Source: Bacteroides caecigallinarum (lineage in GTDB: Bacteria > Bacteroidota > Bacteroidia > Bacteroidales > Bacteroidaceae). Taken from it: 64,000 nucleotides of DNA. The stretch covers positions 1 to 64,000 of the forward strand of contig NZ_JADYTJ010000010.1 of the NCBI RefSeq assembly GCF_021531075.1, in the 5' to 3' direction. The notes beneath the pieces were generated by a model, which was given only the letters and a program-made list of their open reading frames with translations, made no database searches and was not told the origin of the DNA. Below are positions 50,911 through 61,737 of the stretch, one piece after another (the stretch's first letter is position 1; each line of letters opens with the position of its first letter). The position numbers and the translations under genes are program-made.

Positions 50911-53670
50911 ATGCTTACAAAAACAATACAACAACTATTGGACGAGCGTATTCTGGTTCTGGATGGAGCTATGGGTACGATGATACAAAAGTATGGACTG
51001 ACTGAGGAAGATTTCCGCGGAGAACGTTTCAAGGACTTGTCCGGACAGCAGAAGGGTAATAACGATTTGCTTTGTCTTACACGGCCTGACGTGATAGAGG
51101 AAATACATCGTAAATATCTTCAGGCAGGAGCTGATATAATAGAAACAAACAGTTTTAATGCCACTCCGGTGTCGATGGCAGACTATCATGCAGAGCATCT
51201 CTGTCGTGAGATAAATCTTGAGGCTGCACGTCTGGCAAGAAAGGTAGCCGATGAATTTACGGCACAAAATCCTGAAAAACCCAGATTTGTGGTAGGATCT
51301 GTAGGACCTACGAACAAGACTTGCTCTATGAGTCCGGATGTGAACAATCCAGCTTATCGTGCGCTGACATTCGATGAACTGTGTTCTGCATACTGCATAC
51401 AGATGGAGGCATTGCTTGAGGGTGGGGTTGACGCTATACTTATAGAAACAATATTTGATACACTGAATGCGAAAGCTGCAATCATGGCAGCAGAGAAATC
51501 CATGCATACTATCGGCAGAAAAGTGCCTTTGATGCTTTCTGTTACTGTATCTGATATTGCGGGCAGAACTCTTTCCGGACAGACTCTTGATGCTTTCCTG
51601 GCATCGGTACAACATGCAGATATTCTTTCTGTAGGACTTAATTGCTCGTTCGGAGCAAAACAGCTTAAGCCATTTCTGGAATCTCTGGCGGCTCGTGCAC
51701 CGTATTATATAAGTGCTTATCCTAATGCCGGATTGCCGAACAGTCTGGGACAGTATGACCAGACTCCGGAGCAGATGGCAGAAGAGGTAAAAGAATATAT
51801 CGATGAGGGATTGGTAAACATTATCGGTGGATGTTGTGGTACTACTGAGGAATATATAGCCAAATATCAGGAGCTGATAAAGGATGCCGTGCCTCATAAA
51901 CCGGCAGCCAGTCCGGAATGTATGTGGCTCTCCGGTCTTGAACTTATGGAACTTACACCTGAAGTGCGATTTGTGAATGTGGGCGAAAGATGTAATGTTG
52001 CAGGCTCAAGAAAGTTTCTCCGATTGATTAACGAAAAGAAATACGATGAGGCTCTTTCCATTGCACGTAAGCAGGTGGAAGACGGGGCTTTGGTGATAGA
52101 TGTCAATATGGATGACGGTCTGCTGGATGCGGCATCAGAGATGACTACATTCCTTAATCTTCTGGCTTCCGAACCGGAGATAGCACGTGTGCCTGTGATG
52201 ATTGACTCTTCGAAATGGGATGTTATTCTTGCCGGTCTGAAATGTGTACAGGGTAAGTGTGTAGTTAACTCCATTTCTCTGAAGGAAGGAGAAGAGGTGT
52301 TTATAGAGCATGCACGCACAGTCAAGGCTTTCGGTGCAGCAGTCATAGTTATGGCATTCGACGAGCAGGGACAGGCTGATACATACGAGCGGAAAATCTC
52401 AGTGTGCGAACGTGCATACCGTATTCTTACAGAGGTGGTAGGTTTCAATCCGCACGACATTATATTCGACCCTAATGTACTTGCAGTGGCAACGGGTATA
52501 GAGGAACATAACAATTATGCTGTAGACTTTATACGTGCTACAGGGTGGATAAAGAAAAATCTTCCGGGAGCACATATCAGTGGAGGAGTGAGCAATCTTT
52601 CTTTCTCTTTCCGCGGTAATAATTATATCCGCGAGGCTATGCATGCCGTATTCCTTTATCATGCCATCCAGCAGGGAATGGATATGGGTATAGTAAATCC
52701 GGGAGCATCAGTTTTGTATACAGATATTCCGGAAGATGTACTTGAAAGGATTGAGGATGTAGTTTTAAACCGTCGTCCTGATGCTGCAGAAAGACTGATA
52801 GAGACAGCCGAACGTCTGAAAGCCGAAAAAGAGGGACAGACTGAGGAACAGGCTTCTTCGTCTAAGATAGCTTGGAGGGAAGGAGCTACGGTAGAGGAAA
52901 GATTGAAATACGCACTGGTGAAAGGTGTTGGTGATTTTCTTGAAGATGACCTGAATGAGGCTCTTGGAAAATATCCTAACGCTGTGAGCATTATAGAAGG
53001 TCCGTTGATGGACGGAATGAATCACGTAGGTGAATTGTTCGGATCAGGCAAGATGTTCCTTCCGCAGGTAGTGAAGACAGCCCGTACGATGAAAAAGGCT
53101 GTGGCTGTTCTCCAGCCGTATATTGAGGCCGAAAAGAAGGATGGTGCGGCAAGTGCGGGAAAAGTCCTTTTGGCTACAGTGAAAGGTGATGTACACGACA
53201 TCGGAAAAAACATTGTAGGTGTGGTAATGGCATGTAATAATTTTGAGATTATAGACCTTGGTGTCATGGTACTGGCCGATAAGATTATAGAAACCGCTGT
53301 TCGTGAGAAGGTTGATATCGTAGGATTAAGCGGACTGATTACTCCTTCGCTTGACGAAATGGTACATACTGTTTCGGAAATGGAGCGTGCCGGACTTGAT
53401 ATACCTGTCATAGTGGGAGGTGCTACTACATCCAAGCTTCATACTGCATTGAAGATTGTTCCTGCATATCATGCTCCTGTAGTTCATCTTAAGGACGCTT
53501 CGCAGAATGCACCTGTGGCAGCCAAACTACTTAATCCGGAGCAAAAAGAAGTATTTGTGAAAGAACTTTACGATGAATATAAGGCTCTTACAGATGCCCA
53601 TCAGGAAAAGAAAATCAATGTGGTTTCGCTTGATGAGGCTCGTGAAAACAGACTTAAACTTTGGGATTGA
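50911..53670 (+). CDS. metH: Cobalamin-dependent methionine synthase lacking the reactivation domain
   Basis: A 919-residue enzyme that transfers a methyl group from methyltetrahydrofolate to homocysteine through B12. Domains in order: homocysteine-binding ([15 protein letters not shown]; zinc cysteines in LNCSFG and IIGGCCGTT), pterin-binding ([30 protein letters not shown]), cap, and B12-binding ([14 protein letters not shown], with the cobalt-ligand His). It ends at ENRLKLWD, where E. coli MetH (about 1,230 residues) goes on to the AdoMet-dependent reactivation domain. No such domain follows in any frame. No cobalamin riboswitch fits in the 10-base gap upstream. Confidence 0.95.
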   Translation: MLTKTIQQLLDERILVLDGAMGTMIQKYGLTEEDFRGERFKDLSGQQKGNNDLLCLTRPDVIEEIHRKYLQAGADIIETNSFNATPVSMADYHAEHLCREINLEAARLARKVADEFTAQNPEKPRFVVGSVGPTNKTCSMSPDVNNPAYRALTFDELCSAYCIQMEALLEGGVDAILIETIFDTLNAKAAIMAAEKSMHTIGRKVPLMLSVTVSDIAGRTLSGQTLDAFLASVQHADILSVGLNCSFGAKQLKPFLESLAARAPYYISAYPNAGLPNSLGQYDQTPEQMAEEVKEYIDEGLVNIIGGCCGTTEEYIAKYQELIKDAVPHKPAASPECMWLSGLELMELTPEVRFVNVGERCNVAGSRKFLRLINEKKYDEALSIARKQVEDGALVIDVNMDDGLLDAASEMTTFLNLLASEPEIARVPVMIDSSKWDVILAGLKCVQGKCVVNSISLKEGEEVFIEHARTVKAFGAAVIVMAFDEQGQADTYERKISVCERAYRILTEVVGFNPHDIIFDPNVLAVATGIEEHNNYAVDFIRATGWIKKNLPGAHISGGVSNLSFSFRGNNYIREAMHAVFLYHAIQQGMDMGIVNPGASVLYTDIPEDVLERIEDVVLNRRPDAAERLIETAERLKAEKEGQTEEQASSSKIAWREGATVEERLKYALVKGVGDFLEDDLNEALGKYPNAVSIIEGPLMDGMNHVGELFGSGKMFLPQVVKTARTMKKAVAVLQPYIEAEKKDGAASAGKVLLATVKGDVHDIGKNIVGVVMACNNFEIIDLGVMVLADKIIETAVREKVDIVGLSGLITPSLDEMVHTVSEMERAGLDIPVIVGGATTSKLHTALKIVPAYHAPVVHLKDASQNAPVAAKLLNPEQKEVFVKELYDEYKALTDAHQEKKINVVSLDEARENRLKLWD

Positions 53671-53678
53671 TAATGTAT

Positions 53679-53717
53679 AACAATAAAGGCGGTTCATTGT
53701 GGACCGCCTTTATTGTT
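53679..53717. terminator. Bidirectional terminator between metH and the nucleotidyltransferase gene
   Basis: AACAATAAAGGCGGT (53679-53693) and ACCGCCTTTATTGTT (53703-53717) form a perfect 15-bp stem. The right arm reaches into the stop codon of the minus-strand gene. Confidence 0.85.
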
Positions 53718-54453
53718 ATAATGTACTTATAAACTCATTTGCCTTCTCCAGAGTTTCCGGCTTTCCTATATCTATCAGCTTTATTTCCGGCTTGATACAT
53801 GCTCCGAAATGTGCTTCATGACATGTCCCAAGATAGAAATCCATTATAGGAAATTTACCTTTAAAGTTTTCTCCCATATATTTCATTATTAATGGCGAAA
53901 CCACATGTATTCCGCTGAAAGCATATTCAGAATATTCCGAAGAGTTATAAATGAAACCTTTTGGTTTTGTCTCACCACTGTTCTTGTTTATCCATCCGCA
54001 GAGTCTGTCTTTCTTATTGAATATAAGATAGCGTGATGTTTTTCTTTCGCTTACCATAAGAGTGGCATCATTACCGGAACGGAGGTGGAAATCATATAAT
54101 GCGTTTAAGTCTACATCCGACAGGATATCTACATTATGTATCAGCACAGGCTCGTCAGTAGGGAATAGTTCGAGGGCACGTCTTATTCCTCCGCCTGTGT
54201 CAAGAAGCATTTCCCTTTCATCGCTTATATGGATATTCACTCCGAAGTTATTGTTGGCGTGAAGGAAGTCTATAATCTGTTCCCCGAAATGATGGATGTT
54301 AATGATGATGTCATCGAATCCGGATGATTTCAGTTTCATGATGACATGTTCAAGCATTGGTTTGCCTGCTACAGGTACCAGGGCCTTGGGCATTGTGTCT
54401 GTCAGAGGTTTGAGTCTTGTACCCAAACCAGCTGCAAAAATCATCGCTCTCAT
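53716..54453 (-). CDS. MurU-like sugar-1-phosphate nucleotidyltransferase
   Basis: A 245-residue nucleotidyltransferase of the RmlA/GlmU-like superfamily. The signature is MIFAAGLGTRLKPLTDTMPK, followed by KPMLEHVIMKL and the metal Asp in HNVDILSDVDL. It has no acyltransferase repeat. In size and sequence style it resembles MurU, which makes UDP-MurNAc from MurNAc-1-phosphate and UTP. The AmgK-like kinase gene two positions upstream supports that role. Mannose-1-phosphate or glucose-1-phosphate remain possible substrates. It overlaps the RapZ-C gene by 4 bases. Confidence 0.82.
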   Translation of the reverse strand: MRAMIFAAGLGTRLKPLTDTMPKALVPVAGKPMLEHVIMKLKSSGFDDIIINIHHFGEQIIDFLHANNNFGVNIHISDEREMLLDTGGGIRRALELFPTDEPVLIHNVDILSDVDLNALYDFHLRSGNDATLMVSERKTSRYLIFNKKDRLCGWINKNSGETKPKGFIYNSSEYSEYAFSGIHVVSPLIMKYMGENFKGKFPIMDFYLGTCHEAHFGACIKPEIKLIDIGKPETLEKANEFISTL

Positions 54454-54887
54454 ACTTCTGTATTATTGGCTTCGAAGATTTGCTCTATATTCTGTTCACG
54501 GTGAAGGAGTTCTACTCTTACTCCGAATTTGTTGTGAATATGTTCTGCCGTATGTTGTGCTGAATAGACAGAACGATGCTGTCCACCTGTACAACCAAAA
54601 CATATCATCAGGCTGGTAAATCCTCTTTCAATATATCGTTTCACGTGTGCATCTGCAAGTGCATATACGTGACTAAGGAATTCTGTTATCTCGCCATCGT
54701 TTTCAAGAAAGTCTATAACCGGTTTGTCAAGTCCGGTCAAAGGCTTGTATTCGTCATATCTTCCCGGATTGTGTACATATCGGCAGTCGAAAACATATCC
54801 TCCTCCGTTGCCGGAAGTGTCTTCCGGAATACCTTTACGATAGGAGAAACTCATCACTTTTACTGTAAGTTGTTTGTCTGTATTCAT
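54450..54887 (-). CDS. Stand-alone RapZ C-terminal domain protein
   Basis: A 145-residue protein equal to the C-terminal half of RapZ. Visible motifs are VMSFSYRKGIP, YVFDCRYVHNPGRYDEYK, and FGCTGGQHRSVYSAQ. In E. coli this half binds glucosamine-6-phosphate and the GlmY/GlmZ small RNAs and controls glmS. The N-terminal P-loop half is missing, which is common in Bacteroidetes. It lies between the kinase and nucleotidyltransferase genes with 4-base overlaps on both sides, so the three are probably translated in a coupled way and work together. Confidence 0.85.
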   Translation of the reverse strand: MNTDKQLTVKVMSFSYRKGIPEDTSGNGGGYVFDCRYVHNPGRYDEYKPLTGLDKPVIDFLENDGEITEFLSHVYALADAHVKRYIERGFTSLMICFGCTGGQHRSVYSAQHTAEHIHNKFGVRVELLHREQNIEQIFEANNTEV

Positions 54888-55903
54888 CGTTTTAATGTTG
54901 TTATGTCATTTATATCCATTTGAGATAACTGCATGAGCAGTTTGCTAAGGTATGGATATTCGTTTAAATGGTCTTTAAACAGTGTTTGAATGTTGTTTAG
55001 AGCATATGGAATGCTCTCAATGAAATGGGTTTTACGTTCAAACAGTCCGCGGAAACCGTATGCACCGAGTACCTGCATAGTACGGAAAACAACGAAGTGA
55101 TGTAATGTCTTTCTAAACTCTGCAGGATTGATTTTTGTGAACTTGCTTGCCTCGCTTATATACGTCTCAATCATTTCTTCCCTTAAATCATTGTTGAAGT
55201 TGGCTTTAGCCTGCCACAGGAATGAGGCTACATCATAATAGATAGGGCCTTTGCGTCCTCCTTGAAAATCGATGAAGTATGGCGCTTCGTCCTTGATTAT
55301 TATATTTCGGCTCTGGAAGTCGCGGTACATGAAAGTATCGGATGATGCTTTGAGCAGAATTTCTGTCATTTCCTCAAAATCGTCTTCCAAGGTACTCTCG
55401 TTGAAACTGATGCCTGTGGCCTTAAGGAAACAATACTTGAAGTAGTTCAAATCCCACATAATCGTGCGGCGGTTGAAATCCGATAACGGATAGCAAATAC
55501 CAAAGTCCATACCCTCGGCTCCTTTGAACTGGATTGACGGTAGTAGGGATATGCTTTTGCGTATGAGTCCTTTTTCATTCTCGCTGAATTCTCCTGTTGT
55601 TCTGCCGTTTGATATGGCATTGAAAAGGAGAGTATCGCCTAGGTCTTCCTGAATATAGCAGCTTTCATCGTCGGAAACTGCAAGAACCTCAGGTACCGGT
55701 ATTCCTTTACTACGGAAATGACGAGCCATATATATGAAGGCACGGTTTTCTGCAATTGATTCTCCTCGTACGGCTATCAGACTACGGATTCCGGTCATAC
55801 GAAAATACTGACGGTTGGAACCGGAACCGGTCAGCAGCTCGATATTATCGTGCTGCTGACCGGTAACTTGTTTGTATAATGTACTTATAATTTCTGTATT
55901 CAT
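54884..55903 (-). CDS. AmgK-like aminoglycoside-phosphotransferase-fold kinase
   Basis: A 339-residue kinase of the APH fold. The N-lobe has LLTGSGSNRQYFRM; the catalytic region is FMYRDFQSRNIII (Asp and Asn conserved; the usual His before Arg-Asp is Tyr) and the metal Asp lies in PYFIDFQGGRKGP, followed by YYDVASFLWQA. This is close to AmgK, which phosphorylates MurNAc/GlcNAc at C1. The next genes (RapZ-C and MurU-like) support an AmgK-MurU salvage route. A TTG at 55930 extends the frame but lies inside the -7 element, so ATG 55903 is chosen. Confidence 0.82.
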   Translation of the reverse strand: MNTEIISTLYKQVTGQQHDNIELLTGSGSNRQYFRMTGIRSLIAVRGESIAENRAFIYMARHFRSKGIPVPEVLAVSDDESCYIQEDLGDTLLFNAISNGRTTGEFSENEKGLIRKSISLLPSIQFKGAEGMDFGICYPLSDFNRRTIMWDLNYFKYCFLKATGISFNESTLEDDFEEMTEILLKASSDTFMYRDFQSRNIIIKDEAPYFIDFQGGRKGPIYYDVASFLWQAKANFNNDLREEMIETYISEASKFTKINPAEFRKTLHHFVVFRTMQVLGAYGFRGLFERKTHFIESIPYALNNIQTLFKDHLNEYPYLSKLLMQLSQMDINDITTLKR

Positions 55904-55927
55904 GTCTGGAGTTGTATTCTTTGATTT

Positions 55928-55958
55928 CAAAAGTACAACTCTTTTTCGTTGAATGCAA
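55928..55958 (-). promoter_or_regulatory. Promoter of the AmgK-RapZ-C-MurU operon
   Basis: On the minus strand TTG (55956-55958), 20 bases, then TACTTTTG (55928-55935), a full match. Leader length to ATG 55903 is about 18 bases. Confidence 0.65.
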
Positions 55959-55968
55959 GAAATATTCT

Positions 55969-58563
55969 TTATTTCACCTCTACAGTGAGTTTTTTGAGTT
56001 TACTCATATCGGATGTACCACCATAATATACAGTGTATTCTCCTTCAAGAGTTCTCATTGTGTTGTTCAGAGTGTCAAACCATTCGAAGTCTTCTTTTTC
56101 GAGGGTGATTTCTATATTTTCAGTTTCTCCTTTTTCTATTTCCACTCTCTTGAAACCTCTCAGGGCATGTGATGGTCCTTCCTTGTCCTTATTGTATTTC
56201 AGATATACCTGTACTACTTCTTCACCATCCATCTTGCCTATATTTTTTACAGGTATAGTGAGTTTTATTTCATCCTCCTCGTCAAGAGTGTTGCTGCTTA
56301 CAGTGGCATTCCCATATTCAAATGTAGTATAGCTCAATCCATGACCGAAGCAGAAGAGAGGTTTCTCTGTCATATATCTGTATGTACGTCCTTTCATCGA
56401 GTAATCCTCAAAGTCTGGCAACTGTTCTACATTCTTATAGAAAGTGATAGGGAGTCTTCCTGCAGGATTATATTTGCCTGTAATTACGTCTGCAACAGCC
56501 TGACCGCCGGCCTGTCCAGGATACCATGCCTGAATAATGGCGTCGCAGTTCTGTGATTCAGGAACGAGCCCCATTGCAGAACCGGAGAAGTTCACGTAAA
56601 CAATTTTCTTTCCTGCTGCTTTCAGCTTCTTGATGAATTCTCTTTGTATATCAGGCAGTTCTATATTTGTTCTGTCGCCACCTTTAAATCCCGGAATCTT
56701 GACAGACATTTCTTCACCCTCAAGGGTAGGAGATATACCACCGGCAAATATAACTATGTCGGCATCTTTTACTGCATTTATACTTTTTTGCAGGTCGACA
56801 GGAACATAATACCCCATATCGAAGTCAAGTGATGCAGCACGGTCATTACTGTTGAATGTATATTCTATAGCAATATTGTATTCCTTTCCTGCTTTGGCTT
56901 TTAGGGTATACAGGCTTTCGTTGTTTTTGATAAATTTTCCTTCTCCTACCTTTTCACCGTTTATGTAAAGTTTAATCTGTGCATGAGCCGTGAAACAGAA
57001 ATCCATATCTGTGTCTTTTTCCGGTTTCAAAACACTTTCATATTTTGCAGAGAAGTTCTGTATGTTTACTCCTGAAGCAAAAGTCGTACCACCGGTTGTT
57101 ATGAAATGGAAAGGTGTACTTACGTGAGTAACTGTTGCCGGTTCACCTTTCATCTCTGTGTTGTTCCAGTATGTAGCCTTGAAACCTGGTTTGCCATCAT
57201 TGCTACATTGACTGAAAGTGCTGTGCAGGTATGTACTGATAGTTCTGTCGCATCCCTGTTCGTATATCAGGTTTTCCGGCTTGACAGAATTTTTAAGTCC
57301 TTCCAGTAAGGTTATGGTGTGTGAAGGATAACCATTGTAGTTTGCCCATTGCATTATAGAGTCGTTTGCATTAGGACCTACAAGAGCAATCTTTTCATTA
57401 CCTTTTAGAGGTAGGATATTGTTTTTGTTCTGTAAAAGAACCATTGATTCTCTTGCCATCTTCAGAGCCAGTTCCTTGTGTTCTTTTGAATCGACAACCG
57501 AATATGGAATTTCATTCCAAGGAGTTTTTTCATCCATCTCTCCTAATTCGAATCTCGCTTTCAGAAGTCTTTTGAGAGATACGTCAATACGCTCTTCTGT
57601 GATAAGTCCTGCCTTGACAGCCTCAGGAAGTGATGAATAGTTAGGTCCGCACTCCAAATCGGTTCCATTCGATACGGCATCGGCAATGGCATGATTCTTG
57701 TCCGGATGTGTTTCATGATGACCTTTGCTCCAGAAGTCATTGATAGCCCAGCAGTCTGATACCACAATACCATCGAATCCCCATTCGTCGCGTAGGATTT
57801 GGGTAAGAAGTCTGTTGCTGCCACAGCATGGCTCACCTTCGTAACGGTTGTATGCGCACATTACCTCCTTGACATCAGCTTCTTGTACAAGTTCCTTGAA
57901 AGCCGGCAGATAAGTTTCCCATAAGTCTCTTGGTGATATATTCTCGGCATTATAACTGTGTCTGTTCCATTCCGGACCGGAGTGTACGGCATAGTGTTTT
58001 GCACAAGCATGCAGCTTGTCGTATTTGCTGTCGTCCGGGCCTTGAAGACCTTTGACTACGGCAACACCCATTCTTGATGTCAGATAAGGGTCTTCACCAT
58101 ATGTTTCCTGTCCTCTTCCCCAACGTGGATCTCTGAATATGTTTACGTTGGGAGTCCACATTGTTAGTCCCTGGTATCTTTTCAATCCACCGGCCTTACT
58201 GAACTCAGTTGATTTTGCTCTTGCTTCATCCGAAACAGATGTAAATACATCGTACAGAAGTTCGTCGTTGAATGATGCTGCCATACCGATTGATTGTGGG
58301 TATACTGTAGCCAAACCTGCTCTTGCCACTCCGTGAAGAGCCTCGTTCCACCAGTCGTATGCTTTGATGCCGAGTCTTTCAATAGCCGGTGATTCGTTTT
58401 GCATCAGTAAGGCTTTTTCTTCAAGAGTAAGTCTTTTCAATAAGTCTTCAGCTCTTTCTTTGGGAGATAATGATGGGTCTTGATAAGGAAATTTGTTTTC
58501 TTGTGCGCATGATGATGCTAATGCACAGAAGATGCCTGTCTGTAATAAGATTTTAAAATTCAT
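55969..58563 (-). CDS. Glycoside hydrolase family 3 lipoprotein with PA14 domain
   Basis: An 864-residue beta-glycosidase. Signal peptide with lipobox LASSCAQ (Cys19). GH3 N-terminal barrel with WWNEALHGVARAG, RDPRWGRGQETYGEDPYL and the nucleophile Asp270 in VVSDCWAI; GH3 C-terminal domain (ESMVLLQNKNNILPL). A PA14 domain is inserted (residues about 430-580, GFKATYWNNTEMKG), and a fibronectin-III-like domain ends the protein. The architecture is that of Bacteroidetes GH3 beta-xylosidases/glucosidases. No SusC/SusD pair is near, so this is not a polysaccharide-utilisation locus. Confidence 0.92.
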   Translation of the reverse strand: MNFKILLQTGIFCALASSCAQENKFPYQDPSLSPKERAEDLLKRLTLEEKALLMQNESPAIERLGIKAYDWWNEALHGVARAGLATVYPQSIGMAASFNDELLYDVFTSVSDEARAKSTEFSKAGGLKRYQGLTMWTPNVNIFRDPRWGRGQETYGEDPYLTSRMGVAVVKGLQGPDDSKYDKLHACAKHYAVHSGPEWNRHSYNAENISPRDLWETYLPAFKELVQEADVKEVMCAYNRYEGEPCCGSNRLLTQILRDEWGFDGIVVSDCWAINDFWSKGHHETHPDKNHAIADAVSNGTDLECGPNYSSLPEAVKAGLITEERIDVSLKRLLKARFELGEMDEKTPWNEIPYSVVDSKEHKELALKMARESMVLLQNKNNILPLKGNEKIALVGPNANDSIMQWANYNGYPSHTITLLEGLKNSVKPENLIYEQGCDRTISTYLHSTFSQCSNDGKPGFKATYWNNTEMKGEPATVTHVSTPFHFITTGGTTFASGVNIQNFSAKYESVLKPEKDTDMDFCFTAHAQIKLYINGEKVGEGKFIKNNESLYTLKAKAGKEYNIAIEYTFNSNDRAASLDFDMGYYVPVDLQKSINAVKDADIVIFAGGISPTLEGEEMSVKIPGFKGGDRTNIELPDIQREFIKKLKAAGKKIVYVNFSGSAMGLVPESQNCDAIIQAWYPGQAGGQAVADVITGKYNPAGRLPITFYKNVEQLPDFEDYSMKGRTYRYMTEKPLFCFGHGLSYTTFEYGNATVSSNTLDEEDEIKLTIPVKNIGKMDGEEVVQVYLKYNKDKEGPSHALRGFKRVEIEKGETENIEITLEKEDFEWFDTLNNTMRTLEGEYTVYYGGTSDMSKLKKLTVEVK

Positions 58564-58628
58564 AATGGTTAATGTTGTTATGTTTTTTCATGGTTTTACT
58601 TACGGATACTTTTATGCCGTAACAGATG

Positions 58629-58636
58629 CAAATATA
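58629..58636 (-). promoter_or_regulatory. -7 promoter element of the GH3 gene
   Basis: The minus strand reads TATATTTG, a perfect TAnnTTTG, leaving a leader of about 60 bases before the ATG at 58563. Confidence 0.45.
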
Positions 58637-58724
58637 CTTGTATTGATTGAGAATATGTATTCTTTATGTAACAAATACTTACGTATATGTTTCATTTTGT
58701 ACTATTATAATATATTCAGAAAGA

Positions 58725-58765
58725 AAATAAGGTTGTAAGACTGTTTTACGTAGTCTTACAACCTT
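58725..58765 (-). terminator. Terminator of uvrA
   Basis: AAGGTTGTAAGACT (58729-58742) and AGTCTTACAACCTT (58752-58765) form a perfect 14-bp stem, 21 bases after the uvrA stop. On the minus strand ATTTTCTTTC follows. Confidence 0.8.
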
Positions 58766-58786
58766 TTATAATATTTATAATAAATC

Positions 58787-61561
58787 TTACTGATACATTT
58801 TCTCTGCCAGGAATTGTCCTGTGTAGGATACACCGCATTTTGCTACTTCTTCGGGAGTACCGGCAATTACCAGATTACCTCCCTTATCTCCACCTTCTGG
58901 ACCAAGGTCGATAACATAGTCTGCACATTTTATTACATCCATATTATGCTCAATGATGACTATTGTATGTCCTCTTGCTATAAGAGAATCGAAAGCCTCG
59001 AGCAATTTCTTTATGTCGTGAAAATGCAGACCGGTGGTAGGCTCGTCGAACACGAATATTGTCGGCTGCGATTTCTCTACACTGAGGAAATATGCCAGTT
59101 TTACTCTCTGGTTTTCACCTCCTGAAAGTGTAGATGATGACTGTCCGAGCTTGATATAGCCTAATCCTACTTCCTGTAGTGGTAGCAGTTTCTTTACTAT
59201 CTTCTTCTGGTTGTGCTCTGTAAAGAATTCTATAGCCTGATTAACGGTCATCTCAAGTATGTCGTAAATATTTTTCCCTTCGAATTTTACTTCAAGTACA
59301 TCACTCTTGAAGCGCTTTCCGTGGCAAGACTCGCATTCCAGTACAAGGTCTGCCATAAACTGCATTTCCACTGTTACGGTACCTTCGCCTTTACATTCCT
59401 CGCAACGACCTCCTTCGGTGTTGAAAGAAAAATAGCCGGCAGTATATCCCATTTGTTTTGACAGAGGTTGTTCGGCAAACAGTTTTCTGATTTCGTCGTA
59501 TGCCTTGACGTATGTTACAGGGTTACTGCGTGATGACTTCCCGATAGGATTCTGGTCGACAAACTCTATATCGTTTATCATCTTTATATCGCCTTCCAAT
59601 GACACGAATTCGCCAGGACGTTCGCTCGATTCACTATATTCGCGTTTTAACGCTTTGAAGAAAACGTCGCGTACGAGTGTACTCTTACCTGAACCGCTTA
59701 CTCCGGTGACTACGGTCATTACATTAAGTGGGAATTTAACGTCTATACCTTTCAGGTTATTTTCTCTTGCACCTTTTATCTCGATATAATTATTCCATGA
59801 ACGATGGCTTAGCGGGAGAGGAATAGTCTCTTCGCCCAACAGATATTTCACAGTGTAGCTGTTACTGCCTTTTTGTAAGTCTTTCATGTCGCCATGATAT
59901 ACCACCTCACCGCCCAGGCGTCCTGCTTTCGGACCTATGTCTATAATATAGTCTGCTGCACGTATAATTTCTTCATCATGTTCCACCACTACAACTGTGT
60001 TGCCAAGCTGTTGGAGCTGTCGCAATACTTTTATCAGTTTGTCTGTATCGCGGCTGTGAAGTCCTATACTCGGTTCGTCAAGGATATATAATGAACCAAC
60101 CAGACTACTTCCAAGCGAAGTGGCAAGATTTATACGTTGGCTTTCACCGCCGGACAGCGTATTGCTCAGACGGTTAAGTGTAAGATATCCAAGGCCTACG
60201 TCCATCAGGAAATTCAGGCGGCTGTTTATTTCGTTAAGAAGTCTCTGTGCCACAAGAGTGTCGTGCTCGTTAAGTTGAAGCGTACGGAAAAATTCCTTAA
60301 GTTCTGATATAGGCATATCCACCAGCTGGCAGATGTTTTTTCCGCCTACTTTCACGTAAGTGGCTTCCTTCTTCAGTCTGCCGCCCTTGCATGTAGGACA
60401 AGTGGTCTTGCCTCTATAGCGTGCCAGCATTACTCTGTACTGTATCTTATACTGATTTTCTTCAAGCATCTTGAAGAAGGTGTCTATACATACTTTTTCA
60501 CGTGGACCATGCCAGAGATAATCTTTCTGTTCCTCTGTAAGCTCGTAATATGGTGCGAAAATAGGGAAATTGTGTTTGGGCGCCTCACGCAGGAATTCCT
60601 GGAGCCATTCTCCCATTTTTTCTCCTCGCCAGCACATCACGGCACCGTCGTATACACTCAGTGCTCTGTTTGGTATTACCAGATGCTCATCAATACCTAT
60701 AATCTTGCCGAAACCTTCGCATGTCGGACATGCTCCGATAGGGGAGTTGAACGAGAACATCTGGTCAGTAGGCTCTTCGAACTTGATTCCATCGGCTTCG
60801 AATTTTGTGCTGAAACAGTGAAGTCTGGTTTCGCCATCGGGTAGGTAGAAGCGCAGCATGCAGGTACCATCGCCCTCGTACATGGCAGTTTCGGCCGAAT
60901 CAGTCAGTCGGCTTATCGAATCCTTGTCGTCATTGCAGCTCATCCGGTCTATCAGAAGATATACCTTGTCGCTTTCGTCGTACTTGTAGTCTTCTATCCT
61001 TACTATTTCACCATCAACTTCCAGACGTGTAAAACCTTGTTTCAGGTCCATATCCAGCTGTTCCTGATGTGTACGTCCGTCGCGTGGAAGCAATAGGGTG
61101 AGGACTGTGTATCTTGTACCTTTAGGATAGGAAAGCATGCAGTTGACAATATCTTCCGGACTGTCCTTCTTTACTACTTCACCACTAACAGGAGAATATG
61201 TTTTTCCCACCCTGGCAAACAGTAGTCGCAGATATTCGTATATTTCTGTTGAAGTACCTACGGTAGAACGCGGATTTCGGCTCACAACTTTCTGCTCGAT
61301 GGCTATCGCAGGCGGAATGCCTTTTATGAAATCGCATTCCGGCTTTCCCATTCTTCCGAGGAATTGTCGTGCATATGATGACAGACTTTCTACATATCTT
61401 CTTTGGCCCTCTGCATAAAGAGTATCGAATGCCAGTGAAGATTTTCCTGAACCGGACAGACCGGTTATTACCACGAGTTTGTTGCGCGGTATATCGACGT
61501 CTATATTCTTAAGGTTGTTTACCTTTGCACCTTTTATTGAAATGTATTTGCTGTCAGACAT
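58787..61561 (-). CDS. uvrA: Excinuclease ABC subunit A
   Basis: A 924-residue damage-recognition ATPase of nucleotide excision repair. Two ABC units are visible: Walker [17 protein letters not shown] and [13 protein letters not shown], signatures LSGGESQRI and LSGGENQRV. Zinc-binding cysteines are in [28 protein letters not shown] and [10 protein letters not shown] longer frame to 61597 is rejected because a -7 element (61584-61591) lies within it; ATG 61561 ([13 protein letters not shown]) is the natural start. Confidence 0.97.
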   Translation of the reverse strand: MSDSKYISIKGAKVNNLKNIDVDIPRNKLVVITGLSGSGKSSLAFDTLYAEGQRRYVESLSSYARQFLGRMGKPECDFIKGIPPAIAIEQKVVSRNPRSTVGTSTEIYEYLRLLFARVGKTYSPVSGEVVKKDSPEDIVNCMLSYPKGTRYTVLTLLLPRDGRTHQEQLDMDLKQGFTRLEVDGEIVRIEDYKYDESDKVYLLIDRMSCNDDKDSISRLTDSAETAMYEGDGTCMLRFYLPDGETRLHCFSTKFEADGIKFEEPTDQMFSFNSPIGACPTCEGFGKIIGIDEHLVIPNRALSVYDGAVMCWRGEKMGEWLQEFLREAPKHNFPIFAPYYELTEEQKDYLWHGPREKVCIDTFFKMLEENQYKIQYRVMLARYRGKTTCPTCKGGRLKKEATYVKVGGKNICQLVDMPISELKEFFRTLQLNEHDTLVAQRLLNEINSRLNFLMDVGLGYLTLNRLSNTLSGGESQRINLATSLGSSLVGSLYILDEPSIGLHSRDTDKLIKVLRQLQQLGNTVVVVEHDEEIIRAADYIIDIGPKAGRLGGEVVYHGDMKDLQKGSNSYTVKYLLGEETIPLPLSHRSWNNYIEIKGARENNLKGIDVKFPLNVMTVVTGVSGSGKSTLVRDVFFKALKREYSESSERPGEFVSLEGDIKMINDIEFVDQNPIGKSSRSNPVTYVKAYDEIRKLFAEQPLSKQMGYTAGYFSFNTEGGRCEECKGEGTVTVEMQFMADLVLECESCHGKRFKSDVLEVKFEGKNIYDILEMTVNQAIEFFTEHNQKKIVKKLLPLQEVGLGYIKLGQSSSTLSGGENQRVKLAYFLSVEKSQPTIFVFDEPTTGLHFHDIKKLLEAFDSLIARGHTIVIIEHNMDVIKCADYVIDLGPEGGDKGGNLVIAGTPEEVAKCGVSYTGQFLAEKMYQ

Positions 61562-61583
61562 TCTGTTTCGTATTTTATATATG

Positions 61584-61591
61584 CAAAGATA
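61584..61591 (-). promoter_or_regulatory. -7 promoter element of uvrA
   Basis: The minus strand reads TATCTTTG, 22 bases before ATG 61561. Confidence 0.5.
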
Positions 61592-61673
61592 GGACATTCA
61601 GTCAGAATTCGGAAAATTAATGTATGAAATTAGATTTTTTCAGCTATTTTCCTCATCTTTGTAAATATGAAAT

Positions 61674-61721
61674 ATACCTAAAAGTAGGTATTGACAACTC
61701 TGATTTTTATATATTATTTTG
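61674..61721 (+). promoter_or_regulatory. Operator and promoter of the hemerythrin-LuxR operon
   Basis: The palindrome ATACCT-AAAAGT-AGGTAT (61674-61691) runs into the -33 TTG (61691-61693). Twenty bases later is the -7 TTATTTTG (61714-61721), one mismatch to TAnnTTTG. The palindrome centre is about 45 bases upstream of the expected start, a position typical of activators. The core TACCTA-N4-TAGGTA resembles NarL-type 7-2-7 sites (TACYYMT inverted). The same arrangement is found at 63065-63112. Confidence 0.65.
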
Positions 61722-61737
61722 CAACCGAATTAGAACT

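Noticed and set aside
55969-58563. Polysaccharide-utilisation locus around the GH3 enzyme
   Set aside because: There is no SusC/SusD pair, and neighbours are amino-sugar salvage and DNA repair genes.
61624-61737. Earlier Met start for the hemerythrin gene
   Set aside because: The extra 38 residues span the operator and the -33/-7 promoter and do not look like a RIC N-terminus.
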